A DNA stretch of 64,000 bases, taken from Alteromonas genovensis. GTDB taxonomy: Bacteria > Pseudomonadota > Gammaproteobacteria > Enterobacterales > Alteromonadaceae. The stretch lies in contig NZ_JAAAWO010000014.1 of the NCBI RefSeq assembly GCF_010500895.1, positions 48,529-112,528 on the forward strand. The letters are read 5' to 3'. Numbering within the stretch: position 1 is the first letter of the stretch; every line of letters begins with the position of its first letter. The notes beneath the pieces were generated by a model that had not been told where the DNA came from, searched no databases, and saw nothing but the letters and a program-made list of their open reading frames with translations. A program made the translations under genes and the position numbers. Below, piece after piece: positions 47,023-61,309 of this stretch.

Positions 47023-48015
47023 ATGGGTAAGTCAAATAAAGCCTTAGAATCAAAATCTCAAGATGACTTAAACGTCATTGAAGTACCAGAAGAAGTTAAA
47101 GAAGATGAAACAGTATCAAACGATACTGATGCTGAAAGTAATGACACCGTTTTTAACAAAAGCGAGCAACCGAAAAATTTAGACGCAACACAACTATATT
47201 TAGGTGAAATAGGCTTCTCACCACTGCTTACGGCAGAGGAAGAAGTATACTTTGCCCGCCGTTCACTGAAAGGCTGTGAAGCCTCCCGCAAACGAATGAT
47301 TGTCAGTAATCTTCGCCTAGTGGTGAAAATTGCACGAAGATATAACAACCGCGGTCTTGCTCTTCTCGATCTTATTGAAGAAGGTAACTTAGGCCTAATC
47401 CGCGCTGTCGAAAAATTTGATCCCGAACGAGGTTTTCGATTCTCCACGTATGCTACGTGGTGGATAAGACAAACTATCGAACGCGCTATTATGAATCAGA
47501 CGCGAACTATTCGCCTCCCCATCCATGTTGTTAAAGAGTTAAATGTTTATCTACGAGCATCAAGAGAACTCTCGCAGAAACTTGACCATGAGCCAACCGC
47601 TGAAGAAATAGCGCTGGCGCTAGACAAGCCTGTTGAAGACGTAACCAAGATGCTGCGTTTGAACGAGCGAATTACATCGGTAGACACCCCCATTGGCGGT
47701 GAAAGTGATAAAGCGCTTCTTGATATCATTGCTGATGACAAAGAGTTCAGCCCTGAAGAGACACTTCAGGATAACGATATTAAAGGCAACATTGTTACCT
47801 GGCTTGAAGAGCTAAATCCGAAGCAGCGAGAAGTACTTGCACGACGCTTTGGCCTATTAGGCTACGAGCCCTCGACATTAGAGGATGTTGGTGCCGAAAT
47901 AGGGCTTACACGAGAGCGTGTACGTCAGATACAAGTAGAAGCATTACGTAGATTGCGTGACATGCTTAGCCATCAGGGGCTGTCTCTTGAGAGCTTATTT
48001 GACCAAATGAAATAA
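47023..48015 (+). CDS. rpoS: RNA polymerase sigma factor RpoS
   Basis: A 330-residue stationary-phase and stress sigma factor. Region 1.2 ([21 protein letters not shown]), region 2 ([47 protein letters not shown] overall span near 108-150), region 3 and region 4 with [10 protein letters not shown] and [18 protein letters not shown] are complete. AGGAG sits 7 bp upstream of the ATG, after an A/T-rich leader of about 75 bp. A strong terminator follows. Confidence 0.97.
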   Translation: MGKSNKALESKSQDDLNVIEVPEEVKEDETVSNDTDAESNDTVFNKSEQPKNLDATQLYLGEIGFSPLLTAEEEVYFARRSLKGCEASRKRMIVSNLRLVVKIARRYNNRGLALLDLIEEGNLGLIRAVEKFDPERGFRFSTYATWWIRQTIERAIMNQTRTIRLPIHVVKELNVYLRASRELSQKLDHEPTAEEIALALDKPVEDVTKMLRLNERITSVDTPIGGESDKALLDIIADDKEFSPEETLQDNDIKGNIVTWLEELNPKQREVLARRFGLLGYEPSTLEDVGAEIGLTRERVRQIQVEALRRLRDMLSHQGLSLESLFDQMK

Positions 48016-48066
48016 ACACAAGCTAGTACTCAATTAGGAGCTAGCACGTAAAAATAAGATGATAGT

Positions 48067-48105
48067 AAAATGCCGAGCTCATTTTGAAATGAACTCGGCA
48101 TTTTT
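48067..48105 (+). terminator. terminator of rpoS
   Basis: A long stem AAAATGCCGAG-TCATTT / AAATGA-CTCGGCATTTT with one mismatch and a T run, 50 bp after rpoS. Confidence 0.92.
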
Positions 48106-48151
48106 GTTTTATAGCGGCGAACTCACTTGGAATATGCCCACCAATGACAAC

Positions 48152-48661
48152 CTACTTGCACTCACGCTGAAAGGTGACAAAGGTATAAGCGTGCTTATTC
48201 TTTTCATCGCTTTTGTGTGGCTCTCTTTGTGTTTCTATCCAGCTTCCGTTAGCGTGAAAGTCAGGGAACTGAGTGTCACCGCTTACCTGTAAGTCGATAA
48301 AGGTTAAATACAGCGTGGTGGCTTCAGGTAAAAATGCATCATAAATAGTTCCGCCGCCAATAATCATAACCTCATCGATATTATCGGCAGACTGTGCTAT
48401 TGCAGCTTTTAAGGCCTCAGCTTGGGTGTGCACTACTGTGGCGTCTGCCAGCGTATATTCTTTGTTGCTGGTCATTACAATATTCGGTCTGCCAGGTAAC
48501 GCGCGTCCTATAGACTCATAAGTTTTTCTGCCCATGATGACCGCCTTGCCCAAGGTTACAGACTTAAAATGCTTTAAATCTGCAGGCAAGTGCCACGGCA
48601 TGTCGTTATCAGCACCGATAATACGGTTTTCTGCCATTGCGGCAATCATTGCTATTTTCAT
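48152..48661 (-). CDS. folA: dihydrofolate reductase
   Basis: A 169-residue type I DHFR that regenerates tetrahydrofolate. It shows IAAMAENRIIGADNDMPWHLPADLKHFK near the start (Asp at the catalytic position after MPWHLPA), MGRKTYESIG, and the C-terminal YTFVTFQR strand. The ATG at 48661 is preferred over the TTG one codon before. It is convergent with rpoS; obgE lies upstream on the same strand, with a terminator between. Confidence 0.96.
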   Translation of the reverse strand: MKIAMIAAMAENRIIGADNDMPWHLPADLKHFKSVTLGKAVIMGRKTYESIGRALPGRPNIVMTSNKEYTLADATVVHTQAEALKAAIAQSADNIDEVMIIGGGTIYDAFLPEATTLYLTFIDLQVSGDTQFPDFHANGSWIETQREPHKSDEKNKHAYTFVTFQRECK

Positions 48662-48703
48662 CAATATCTCACTACAAGCATACGGTTACTAAATGATATG
48701 TAC

Positions 48704-48731
48704 AAAAAAGCACGACAATCATCGTGCTTTT
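48704..48731 (-). terminator. terminator of obgE
   Basis: GCACGA / TCGTGC stem, extended by A-T pairs, with a six-base loop; on the minus strand it is followed by six T. Confidence 0.85.
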
Positions 48732-48766
48732 GCGCTTTCAACTATAAGGGCGTATTGACCTTCGTA

Positions 48767-49936
<1,170 letters not shown>

Positions 49937-50127
49937 TTATCACTCCGGGCAATGTTGCCTTGGGTTATTGCTTAACACTAAGAACCTTAAGTTTACACTA
50001 CAATACGCACTTTCGCGTAGTGGCAAACTCAAGGATATAAAAACAAATGTCGCCTGCATATGGAATGTGAATACCGCTATATGCACATAGGCAAAAGGGA
50101 CTGCACCAATATCAGGTCTCATAAAAC

Positions 50128-50154
50128 AAAAAACCCCGCAAACGCGGGGTTTTT
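50128..50154 (-). terminator. terminator of rplU-rpmA
   Basis: AAAAAACCCCGC / GCGGGGTTTTT hairpin with a 4-base loop, symmetrical enough to work on the minus strand behind rpmA. Confidence 0.9.
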
Positions 50155-50184
50155 GAAAGCTTTCTTGGCTAGTTAGCGTAATGC

Positions 50185-50442
50185 TTACTCGCCGATGATG
50201 CTTACAAACTTACGGTTCTTCGGTCCTTTAACATCGAACTGAACTTTACCGTCTTTAAGTGCAAACAACGTGTGGTCTTTACCGATACCCATGTTGTCAC
50301 CAGCGTGGAAACGAGTACCACGTTGACGAACAATGATGTTACCAGCAAGAACAGATTCACCACCAAAGCGCTTAACACCTAGGCGTTTACTCTCTGAATC
50401 ACGACCGTTTTTGGTACTACCACCAGCTTTTTTGTGTGCCAT
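50185..50442 (-). CDS. rpmA: 50S ribosomal protein L27
   Basis: An 85-residue L27; its N-terminal tail reaches the peptidyl-transferase centre. [20 protein letters not shown] is the standard N-terminus, followed by [19 protein letters not shown]. It lies 15 bp behind rplU. Confidence 0.98.
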   Translation of the reverse strand: MAHKKAGGSTKNGRDSESKRLGVKRFGGESVLAGNIIVRQRGTRFHAGDNMGIGKDHTLFALKDGKVQFDVKGPKNRKFVSIIGE

Positions 50443-50457
50443 GTGTTCGTGCTCCTC

Positions 50458-50769
50458 TTATGCGTTGATACCAGTGATTTTCACTTCCGTGAACCACTGA
50501 CGGTGACCAGCTTGCTTGCGAGAGTGCTTACGACGACGGAACTTAACGATAGTTACTTTATCGCCACGACCGTGTGTTACCACCTCTGCAGTCACCTTAC
50601 CACCAGCAACGTTTGGTGTGCCGATTTTTACGTCGTCACCGTTGCTTACCATTAAAACTTTGTCAAATTCAACCGTTTCGCCTGGGGCTACTTCGATTTT
50701 TTCAAGACGAACGGTTTGGCCTTCGGCCACACGGTGTTGTTTACCGCCACTTTGGAAAACCGCGTACAT
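50458..50769 (-). CDS. rplU: 50S ribosomal protein L21
   Basis: A 103-residue L21 with [20 protein letters not shown] at the start and [20 protein letters not shown] at the end. First gene of rplU-rpmA, with a 798-bp gap upstream to the divergent ispB. Confidence 0.98.
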   Translation of the reverse strand: MYAVFQSGGKQHRVAEGQTVRLEKIEVAPGETVEFDKVLMVSNGDDVKIGTPNVAGGKVTAEVVTHGRGDKVTIVKFRRRKHSRKQAGHRQWFTEVKITGINA

Positions 50770-51567
50770 AGTTAACTCCGCTCTGCGTCCACTGACGCTT
50801 CAATTCAAAAAACAGGGCGCAAATTCTACGTGAAACATCTGTAAATCACAAGCCCGATTCGTAGAAAAAATGATTATTTTTCCAACATGGGTTGGATTAT
50901 GCCTCAATTGCCCATTTGATGCAGCTTACAATCACATAAATATGGATAAAAAATGAAAAAAATATGACATGGCGCTGTTTTTAAACCGAGTTTTATCGCA
51001 AATTTGCCACCTGAAGGCTCTGGCGATCAATTTCGCTTCGTTAGTTTTTGCTTCTACGATCGCGCTAAGCCAGCACCTTAACCCGCTATGGGATCTCAAT
51101 ATCGATCGCACGCGATCCCTATGAGCAGCCCGATATAGCTAAATGGTAGCGACGGTGTGTAGATGCTAAAACTGGTCTTACCCAATACTCTTTGATTCTC
51201 AGCCCGTGCTAAGTATAGACAAAAGTAGTAGTAAATTAGGCGCATACGCTTTTTTTGAACTAAGAAAAATAAAGAAAACACCGGCTTTGACAAGAAAAAC
51301 AACGAAAGCAGCTAAATTTTACAATATCTGATATTACGGCATGCCATGTAGGGTACATGTTGTGTAAGCACAGCAAGCGCTGATATAAGCGTTTGAATCT
51401 TCAAGCGCAAAACGTGCGTGTTAGTTTGCGACATAAGGCGGTTTTAACCTTTACATTTCAAATGCGTTAAACTGTGATTTTTTGGGACAATTTGGTGGAT
51501 AGTATGTGGCATTAAGGTACAATCGCCCTCAATACAGCACCAATCGTAAGAGTAAGTATTTATTGCC
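50770..51567. other. 798-bp divergent region rplU/ispB
   Basis: The longest gene-free stretch of the core region. No convincing ORF in any frame. It contains short palindromes AATATC-T-GATATT (51323-51335) and CATGTA-GGG-TACATG (51345-51359), the latter a possible operator. A TACAAT box at about 51517 could be an ispB -10 element. An untranslated leader or a small RNA could fit here but is not shown. Confidence 0.4.
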
Positions 51568-52548
51568 ATGCCTATGGATATAGACCAAATTCGCGCACTG
51601 TCTAGCGACGATATGCAAGCAGTCAACACATTGATTCAAGAACAAGTGGACTCTGACGTTGCACTTATCAATCAGCTTGGCTTTTACATTGTTAATAGCG
51701 GTGGCAAGCGCTTACGCCCTCTTCTTACTGTACTTAGCGCGCGGGCAATGGGTATTGAAAATAACGAGCATCACACGCTAGCCGCTATTGTTGAATTTAT
51801 TCACACCGCGACGTTACTTCACGATGATGTTGTTGATGAATCAACTATGCGCAGAGGTCGTGAAACAGCGAACGCGGTTTTCGGTAACCAAGCATCTGTC
51901 TTAGTTGGCGATTTTTTATATACCCGCTCATTTCAAATGATGGTAAGCCTTAAGCGCATGCGCGTTATGCAGATATTGTCTGAAGCGACAAACCAGATTG
52001 CCGAAGGCGAAGTGCTGCAGCTCATGAATTGCAACGACGCCAACACAACGGAAGCCCGTTATTTTGACGTTATTTACGGTAAAACCGCTCGGTTGTTTGA
52101 AGCTGCCACACAACTTGCCGCAGTATTAACAGACCAAAGCGAAGCCATTGAACACGCCATGCAAGAATACGGCAAGCACTTAGGCACAGCCTTTCAGTTA
52201 GCTGATGATTTGCTTGATTACATGGCAGACAGTGAAGAAATGGGTAAGAACGCAGGTGATGACCTAGCCGAAGGCAAACCCACCCTGCCCCTACTATACG
52301 CCATGTGGCATGCCCAAAACGACGACGATAAAACACTTATTCGAGACGCCATTGAACAAAGCAATGGCTTGGCCCACCTCACTCGAATTCAAGGGATCAT
52401 GGAAGCCACCGGCGCGCTGGATTACACCAGACAGTGCGCACAAAACGAAGTTGATATGGCAATAGCAAGCCTTGCTTCTATCCCAGATTCACAATACAAA
52501 GACGCATTAATCGCTCTCGCTCATATCTCAATAGAGCGCACGAGCTAG
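51568..52548 (+). CDS. ispB: octaprenyl diphosphate synthase
   Basis: A 326-residue trans-prenyltransferase that makes the ubiquinone side chain. First Asp-rich motif HDDVVDESTMRRG near residue 84, second LADDLLDYMAD near 211; GGKRLRPLL near 44. Two close ATGs (51568, 51574) are possible. It is usually divergent from rplU, as here. Confidence 0.96.
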   Translation: MPMDIDQIRALSSDDMQAVNTLIQEQVDSDVALINQLGFYIVNSGGKRLRPLLTVLSARAMGIENNEHHTLAAIVEFIHTATLLHDDVVDESTMRRGRETANAVFGNQASVLVGDFLYTRSFQMMVSLKRMRVMQILSEATNQIAEGEVLQLMNCNDANTTEARYFDVIYGKTARLFEAATQLAAVLTDQSEAIEHAMQEYGKHLGTAFQLADDLLDYMADSEEMGKNAGDDLAEGKPTLPLLYAMWHAQNDDDKTLIRDAIEQSNGLAHLTRIQGIMEATGALDYTRQCAQNEVDMAIASLASIPDSQYKDALIALAHISIERTS

Positions 52549-52571
52549 CTGATTTTTTTGTTCTCTGAAAT

Positions 52572-52599
52572 GGTAGCTGGTTTTTATGCAGCTACCTTT
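52572..52599 (+). terminator. terminator of ispB
   Basis: GGTAGCTG / CAGCTACC stem with a 9-base loop and a short T run, 24 bp after ispB. Confidence 0.7.
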
Positions 52600-52685
52600 C
52601 CAACACATGCCCAATAATACCCACCAGAAAACCCAACGCTTTCCCTAGCGGCAGTAGCCAATGGCAACTGAGAGGCTTAAGCGGA

Positions 52686-54062
<1,377 letters not shown>

Positions 54063-54153
54063 CTAGGACGAGTATACCATGAGCCTGTGCTCTTATTGAT
54101 ACCCCTAAGATAAACTGCAGCCCAGCAGTGTTAACTTACACCTGACAGCGCCC

Positions 54154-56262
54154 TTATTTTGGCGCTAACTGCATAACACCGGTTACTGGATGTGTACTCA
54201 CCGCGTCTGCCGATGGGATCATATCCGAAGTAAGCTGAGGAAATATGTTGTTGCTGCTGCCAAGCTGCTGCTCGTATATATGTTGATACGTCATTACCGC
54301 TTTTACGTAAGCGCGAGTCTCTTTGTAAGGGATATTCTCAATCCAGATGTCCACCGGCAGCGCTTCATTCACGGGCAGCCACTCTAACACTTTTCTCCAC
54401 CCGGCATTGTAAGACGCCGATACCAGTACCGGGTTGTTATCCAGTTTATCCATCAAATAGCGCAGGTACTGCACGCCATACTCTACGTTATCATTTACAT
54501 CAAAAAGCTGACTGCGACTGACTTTAGTTTGCGCTACATATTTTGCCGTACCGGGCATTAACTGCATTAATCCTGCGGCGCCAACAGGCGATACAGCATC
54601 ACTTCTAAACGAGCTCTCTCGCCGAGCAATCGCCATCGCAAACGAGGTAGAGATATTGTGTGCTTCTGCCTTTTCACTAAAAACGTCGTTAAAGGCAAGA
54701 GGGAAGCGTCGCTCTACATCATCCCAGTAGCCACTTCTTGCGAAGCTACTTATTGCTTGGTCGTATAACCCCCACTCGTAGGCCAATATTCCTGCGTCGG
54801 TTATTTGATTATTTGGTATGTGAGTTAGCAAGTAATACCACTCTCGTCTTGCTTCGGTCGCGCGGTCAAGACGAAAAAACTCTACTGCCCGCAAGGTGGC
54901 CGGTGTTACTGCAAGCTTGGCGATAGCGTTGCTATTTTTAGGTGCTGGGTTGTTTTTTAGCGATGGAGAAGTGTTGATATGCGCACTTGCCATAAACCCA
55001 TAGTAATGTCGCTCTTGTGCTAGCTGTTGATAAAGCACAGTGGCGCGCATGGGCTGCTCAGATTGTTCTAGCGACCGCGCAAGCCAATACCGATAATTGG
55101 CTTTACGTTGTAACGCTTCTGGCGCGTTTTCAATAATTCGGATGACCTCGTCAAACTGCTTTGTACGAAGAAGGTGTGATACATGCCACAGCGTTATGTC
55201 GTCGTTAGCACCGGGGGCATCCGCTCTCTCTAACCAATGGTGGGCTTGTGGCGACTTTTCTAATGTAAAACTAAGCGCAATTGCACGATTTATAACATGG
55301 CGCTGCGCCTGTGAAAATACGCCTTGTTGATCATATCGCTCGTACACCTTTGCCGCAGTGGCTGGCTGTTGCCACGCCAGCTTTTCAAGAGACCATACCA
55401 GCGCTTCTCGCTCGCTTTGCACGTTCTTTAAGGGAAATAGCCTACTCTTTTGTACGCTGCTGACATTTCGCGTAACCGATAGCCAAATATCTGCAATGTA
55501 CTGATCGCTTGCGGGAAGTTGACGCTTTAGATACGGAATGATGCGTCTGTTCTTTTCTTTAGCCGCAATTTCAATGCGCTTAATCACCATAGTAGGCGAC
55601 ATTAATCCTGCTTTTTTCCACTTTGCAAAAAGCGGATCGCATTCATCAGGTTGAGACTGACCGTGCAGCCACAGGGTGTCTACTTCTCGCAGCACTTGCT
55701 TTGCTGGCTCGCCATTTTGTAAACGGTAGTTCAGTGAAATACAAGTAAGTTTTGCCCCCATGCCGCTACTATAGCTATCGAGAAAGGCCTGTTGGTGATT
55801 GCGTTTGGCCAAATAATTAAGCCATTTGTATCGCAAGCCATAACTCACTGGCTGCCCGCGGTAGTCGTGCAGAAACTGCTTCACGTCGCGCTTTGTGCGA
55901 ATAGACATGGTGCGCTCTAGTTTTAAGCGCAGTAAATAAGGGTACAGGGGATAGTCTGCCAGTGAGTAAATTTCACCGTCGAAGTCGTTAATACGACGAC
56001 GTGAATACGTACGCAACTTTTCTTCTAGCGTAAGAAAATGCTGGCGTTTTTCAGCGTAGATGTCTGGCGGCAAGGTAAGTGATTGGGCTTGCGTTTGCTG
56101 CTGAGCGGCATGCAAAGAAGAAAATGGCAGTGCACAAAGCACTAGCATGGCGCAATTTAGTAAAAAAACGGGCCGCAATAGTTTATTAGCCCGCAATGCG
56201 TGCATGCCAAAAGCGGTGTCACGAAGACGATATACGCGCGACCAAAAGTTAAATATAGACAC
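54154..56262 (-). CDS. slt: soluble lytic murein transglycosylase
   Basis: A 702-residue Slt70-type enzyme that cleaves peptidoglycan to anhydro-muropeptides. The start is set at GTG 56260-56262 because a perfect AGGAGG lies six bases upstream; a GTG 14 codons earlier has no such site. About 35 residues precede the hydrophobic export segment FLLNCAMLVLCALPFSSLHA. A long superhelical domain follows, then the SLT domain with catalytic Glu in ARRESSFRSDAVSPVGAAGL. Its products are the kind of muropeptide that AmpG-type transporters import. Confidence 0.93.
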   Translation of the reverse strand: MSIFNFWSRVYRLRDTAFGMHALRANKLLRPVFLLNCAMLVLCALPFSSLHAAQQQTQAQSLTLPPDIYAEKRQHFLTLEEKLRTYSRRRINDFDGEIYSLADYPLYPYLLRLKLERTMSIRTKRDVKQFLHDYRGQPVSYGLRYKWLNYLAKRNHQQAFLDSYSSGMGAKLTCISLNYRLQNGEPAKQVLREVDTLWLHGQSQPDECDPLFAKWKKAGLMSPTMVIKRIEIAAKEKNRRIIPYLKRQLPASDQYIADIWLSVTRNVSSVQKSRLFPLKNVQSEREALVWSLEKLAWQQPATAAKVYERYDQQGVFSQAQRHVINRAIALSFTLEKSPQAHHWLERADAPGANDDITLWHVSHLLRTKQFDEVIRIIENAPEALQRKANYRYWLARSLEQSEQPMRATVLYQQLAQERHYYGFMASAHINTSPSLKNNPAPKNSNAIAKLAVTPATLRAVEFFRLDRATEARREWYYLLTHIPNNQITDAGILAYEWGLYDQAISSFARSGYWDDVERRFPLAFNDVFSEKAEAHNISTSFAMAIARRESSFRSDAVSPVGAAGLMQLMPGTAKYVAQTKVSRSQLFDVNDNVEYGVQYLRYLMDKLDNNPVLVSASYNAGWRKVLEWLPVNEALPVDIWIENIPYKETRAYVKAVMTYQHIYEQQLGSSNNIFPQLTSDMIPSADAVSTHPVTGVMQLAPK

Positions 56263-56783
56263 AAATAGCCTCCTACCCTGAATTGAACTCAACGTGTTTT
56301 TCACTAGCTTCGCACTAACGTGGAAAACGCCGAGTTGCTCGTTATACCTAACTCATAGAAATGGCAATGGCCGTTCATGAGTGGCATATGTTGCTGTAAT
56401 GCGCGTTAACAGCTTGGCTCCATGCCATTGAAGATGTTGTGCCGACTGCCCCTATTCATGTTTTACATCGTTAGCAATGCTTTACGAACATAGGCAGACT
56501 TATTGTCGATTATTCTTATATTGGATTGGCGCTTTGCGCCGATTATGCTCATTATACAACCACCAATACCGAAATGAAGCGTGAATTCACTATTTACTCT
56601 TGAATTTAAGTCATCCGACCACTACCTTATGACACATTGAAACAGATGTTTGAATTTTTGTTGAAATTTTGTGTGGCTTTGTAAAACCTGTAGCCACCCT
56701 AACGCGTTAGTAAATTGATACTGCCCTACAACACAGTTGGATTTAATTTACTAACATCCTGGCCAATGCCGAAGGAGATGATA
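56263..56783. other. 521-bp divergent region slt/fadB
   Basis: No gene seen. It holds the PsrA-type palindrome described separately (56637-56654) and an 8-bp hairpin ATTGGCGC / GCGCCGAT (56525-56543) of unknown role. Confidence 0.5.
56637..56654. promoter_or_regulatory. PsrA-type operator upstream of fadBA
   Basis: TTGAAACAGATGTTTGAA is a near-perfect palindrome containing GAAAC-N4-GTTTG, which fits the published Pseudomonas PsrA consensus (G/C)AAAC-N2-4-GTTT(G/C). PsrA is a fatty-acid-sensing TetR repressor of beta-oxidation genes. The site lies about 130 bp upstream of the fadB start. Confidence 0.65.
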
Positions 56784-58934
56784 ATGATATACACAGGCAA
56801 AAGTCTTTCCGTCAGTCCGCTAGATGACGGCTTTGCTGAGCTAGTATTCGATGCTGAAGGTTCAGTAAACAAGTTTGACCGTCAAACGGTATCTGAACTT
56901 GACGAAGCAACTAAAGCGCTCGTTGCCAAAGGCGACGTAAAAGGCTTAGTAGTTCGCTCAGCAAAAAGCACCTTTATTGTGGGTGCTGATATTACCGAGT
57001 TCACTGGCCTTTTTGCCATGGACGATGCAGAAGTACTAGAGTGGGTGGCTAACACCTCACAAGTATTCGATCGCTTTGAAGATTTACCTTTCCCTACAAT
57101 TGCAGCGGTAAACGGTTTTGCACTTGGTGGCGGTTGTGAAATGGCGCTAGCCTGTGACCTTCGCGTTGCTGACACGACTGCAAGCATAGGTTTGCCAGAA
57201 GTAAAACTGGGCCTTATGCCTGGATTTGGTGGCACAGTGCGTTTACCACGTCTTATTGGTGCCGATAATGCATTAGAGTGGATGACAACGGGCCGCGACA
57301 GAAAAGCAGCCAAAGCAATGGCCGAAGGCGCTGTTGATGCGGTAGTGGCACCAGAAGCTCTCGCAACAAGCGCGCTGTCGATGCTAAAAGATGCAGTGTC
57401 AGGCGACCTAAACTGGGGCGCTCGTCGTGCTCAGAAAAAAGCGCCACTTCAACTGAATAAAAACGAAGCCATGATGAGCTTCTCTACCGCGCAAGCCATG
57501 GTGTTTGCACAAGCAGGTAAACATTATCCTGCGCCACATAAAATGGTAGAAACCGTACAAAAAGCGGCTGGCATGGACCGTGACGGCGCACTTAAAGTTG
57601 AAAATGAAGGCTTTGTAGCACTGGCAAAAACTGATGCGGCGAAAGCACAAATTGGTATTTTCCTAGCCGACCAGCTAGTAAAAGGCAAAGGCAAGAAACA
57701 AGCAAAAGCCAGCAAGAAAGACATCAAGCTTAACGCGGTACTAGGCGCCGGTATTATGGGCGGCGGTATTGCTTACCAAAGTGCCGTAAAAGGTATGCCG
57801 GTAGTGATGAAAGATATCAATACTGATGCACTCGACCTAGGCCTTAATGAAGCGGCCAGCATTCTAGGTAAAGGCATGAAGCGTGGCAAAGTAGACGCGT
57901 CTAAAATGGCGAAAACACTGAACGCTATTACGCCAACCCTTGAGTACAGCGCCATAAAAGATGCTGACCTGGTTATTGAAGCGGTAGTAGAAAACCCGAA
58001 AGTGAAAGGGATAGTGCTTAAAGAAACAGAACAAAACGTTGCCGACGACGCAATTATTTGTTCTAACACATCAACTATCTCAATTAACCAACTAGCAGAA
58101 AGCTTAGATAAGCCAGAGCGTTTCTGTGGTATGCACTTCTTCAACCCAGTGCACCGCATGCCGCTTGTTGAAATTATTCGCGGTGAGAAAACGTCTGAAG
58201 ACACTATTAATGCTGTTGTGGCAACAACACTACGAATGGGTAAAACGCCTATTGTAGTGAACGACTGCCCAGGCTTTTTAGTTAACCGCGTATTGTTCCC
58301 TTACTTTGCTGGCTTTAGCCAACTATTGCTTGATGGCGCAGACTTTGTCGCCGTTGATAAAGTAATGGAAAAACAATTCGGTTGGCCAATGGGCCCTGCT
58401 TATCTTATGGATGTAGTAGGCATTGATACTGGCGATCACGCGGCTGACGTTATGGCTGCTGGCATTCCTGAGCGTATGGCACGCCTTGGCGATGACCCAG
58501 TAACCGTACTTTATAAAGAAAAGCGTTTAGGCCAGAAAAACGGCAAAGGGTTTTATAACTACGGCAAAGACAAGCGTGGTAAGCCAACGAAAGTGGCTGC
58601 CGATGAAGCATATAGTCTGTTAGCTCCTATCGTTTCTGAGAAGAAAGATTTTGACGCACAAGACATTATTGCTCGTCTTATGGTGCCAATGGCTAATGAA
58701 GCTATTCGCTGCCTAGAAGAAGGTATTGTAGACAGTGCCGCAGAAGCAGACATGGCGCTACTATACGGCTTAGGCTTCCCGCCGTTCCGCGGTGGTGTTT
58801 TCCGTTGGATTGAAACAATGGGACTAGCAAACTTTGTTGCACTTGCAGACAAGTACGCTGACCTTGGCCCGATTTACCAAATTTCAGATGGCGTTCGCAA
58901 GATGGCCGCTGAAGGTAAATCTTACTTCGCTTAA
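56784..58934 (+). CDS. fadB: fatty acid oxidation complex subunit alpha
   Basis: A 716-residue multifunctional enzyme: enoyl-CoA hydratase/isomerase at the N-terminus ([17 protein letters not shown] near residue 110) and 3-hydroxyacyl-CoA dehydrogenase ([14 protein letters not shown] near residue 320, [11 protein letters not shown] near 450). ATG at 56784 has AGGAG six bases upstream and gives [10 protein letters not shown], matching the family; earlier in-frame starts are rejected. First gene of fadBA. Confidence 0.97.
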   Translation: MIYTGKSLSVSPLDDGFAELVFDAEGSVNKFDRQTVSELDEATKALVAKGDVKGLVVRSAKSTFIVGADITEFTGLFAMDDAEVLEWVANTSQVFDRFEDLPFPTIAAVNGFALGGGCEMALACDLRVADTTASIGLPEVKLGLMPGFGGTVRLPRLIGADNALEWMTTGRDRKAAKAMAEGAVDAVVAPEALATSALSMLKDAVSGDLNWGARRAQKKAPLQLNKNEAMMSFSTAQAMVFAQAGKHYPAPHKMVETVQKAAGMDRDGALKVENEGFVALAKTDAAKAQIGIFLADQLVKGKGKKQAKASKKDIKLNAVLGAGIMGGGIAYQSAVKGMPVVMKDINTDALDLGLNEAASILGKGMKRGKVDASKMAKTLNAITPTLEYSAIKDADLVIEAVVENPKVKGIVLKETEQNVADDAIICSNTSTISINQLAESLDKPERFCGMHFFNPVHRMPLVEIIRGEKTSEDTINAVVATTLRMGKTPIVVNDCPGFLVNRVLFPYFAGFSQLLLDGADFVAVDKVMEKQFGWPMGPAYLMDVVGIDTGDHAADVMAAGIPERMARLGDDPVTVLYKEKRLGQKNGKGFYNYGKDKRGKPTKVAADEAYSLLAPIVSEKKDFDAQDIIARLMVPMANEAIRCLEEGIVDSAAEADMALLYGLGFPPFRGGVFRWIETMGLANFVALADKYADLGPIYQISDGVRKMAAEGKSYFA

Positions 58935-58951
58935 TCCTTAGGAGAATATAA

Positions 58952-60115
<1,164 letters not shown>

Positions 60116-60136
60116 TAAGTTAAACACGTTCTATTG

Positions 60137-60159
60137 AAAGGGCCTTCGGGCCCTTTTTT
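60137..60159 (+). terminator. terminator of fadBA
   Basis: AAAGGGCC-TTCG-GGCCCTTT hairpin with a UUCG-type tetraloop and six T. It marks the border of core genes and integron. Confidence 0.93.
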
Positions 60160-60177
60160 ATTGCCTGCCTATCATCT

Positions 60178-61146
60178 TCATTTCAATACTCTAGACAGTG
60201 GACTAACCACACCTTGCGCGCCTTGTTGCAGAACATGAGTATAAATTTGTGTGGTTTTCACGTCAGAATGACCTAATTGGGTTTGCACAGTACGAATATC
60301 AGCGCCAGCTTGTAATAGGTGCGTAGCGAAGGAATGGCGAAGTGTATGCGGCGTTACCTTTTTTTTAATGTCGCACACTTTCGCCGTATTTCTAATGGCC
60401 TTTTGAATACTTGATTCGTCGATATGGTGTCGACGCACTTTCTTATTTTCCGGGTCGATGGACAGCCGCGATGAAGGAAAAAGATAGTGCCAGTCCAACT
60501 GCTTTGGTGCGCCTTTATATTTATCGCGCAACCTATGCGGCAAATAAACACCTTCATATTTGGGGTTTTCTAAATCAGCGGACAAGTAATTTTCAACCAT
60601 TCCGATTTGGCGAGTAAGGCCTGGCTTTAATTCAGAGGCCAAGGTAACAATGCGGTGTTTGCCGCCCTTTCCATCCCAAATGCGAATAGCGTTGTAGTCG
60701 AAATCTATATCTTTAACTCGTAGCCGAACCGCTTCCATTAAACGCAACCCGCTTCCATACAATAACGAGACAGGAAGCTTTACATTTGCCGGTATTCGAG
60801 TGAATAACGATACAACCTCATCTTGCGTAAGCACTACTGGTAACTTGGCCTGCCTGCGGCTAGCAACAAAGTTGAGCTCTAACGAGAGCGGACATTCCAA
60901 AATATCGCGATAAAGAAACGCCAATGCATTTAGCGCACTCGCTTGTGTAGCCGGCGCAACGTTTTTAGCATTCACCAAATGTGATAAAAACGCTTCAACT
61001 TCAATATCACCCATTTGTGAAGGATGCCTACTATTGTGAAAGCGAATAAAGCTGATGATCCACTTACTGTAGAGCTCTATGGTGCGTTTGGCGTATCGGC
61101 GATTACGCATATGCTCGACCACCATTTGCATGAACATTGATTTCAT
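60178..61146 (-). CDS. intI: integron integrase IntI
   Basis: A 322-residue tyrosine recombinase of the chromosomal-integron type, very like Vibrio IntIA. It catalyses attI x attC and attC x attC exchange on folded single-stranded attC. Catalytic residues are at Arg135, Lys160 region (DGKGGKHR), His267, Arg270, His293 and Tyr302, and the IntI-specific insert is present (residues about 195-245, with LDWHYLFPSSRLS and RRHH). The ATG at 61144-61146 (MKSMFMQM) aligns with IntIA; an upstream GTG at 61179 lies inside the SOS box. It is divergent from the cassette array, the normal layout. Confidence 0.97.
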   Translation of the reverse strand: MKSMFMQMVVEHMRNRRYAKRTIELYSKWIISFIRFHNSRHPSQMGDIEVEAFLSHLVNAKNVAPATQASALNALAFLYRDILECPLSLELNFVASRRQAKLPVVLTQDEVVSLFTRIPANVKLPVSLLYGSGLRLMEAVRLRVKDIDFDYNAIRIWDGKGGKHRIVTLASELKPGLTRQIGMVENYLSADLENPKYEGVYLPHRLRDKYKGAPKQLDWHYLFPSSRLSIDPENKKVRRHHIDESSIQKAIRNTAKVCDIKKKVTPHTLRHSFATHLLQAGADIRTVQTQLGHSDVKTTQIYTHVLQQGAQGVVSPLSRVLK

Positions 61147-61163
61147 TTTTTTATTTATTTTAT

Positions 61164-61183
61164 TACTGGAGATAAACACAGCA
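61164..61183. promoter_or_regulatory. LexA (SOS) box of intI
   Basis: TACTGGAGATAAACACAGCA agrees with the E. coli SOS consensus at 15 of 20 positions; the core is CTGG-N8-ACAG, one base from CTGT-N8-ACAG. It lies 17 bp upstream of the intI ATG, where a bound repressor would block transcription or initiation. LexA control of intI is established for Vibrio cholerae and class 1 integrons. Confidence 0.75.
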
Positions 61184-61309
61184 TTACGAGTTTTTAAGCT
61201 TTCGTAAAATAAAAAGGATAGATTCCGTACTTTAGTGCAGGGTTTTCCGATACAAAGTATAGGATATTGATGTTACGGCAATTACATGCGAAGGTATTTA
61301 CATCATTAA

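Noticed and set aside
54147..54166. AGCGCC / GGCGCT hairpin at the slt stop codon as a terminator
   Set aside because: It overlaps the end of the coding region and has no T run on the minus strand.
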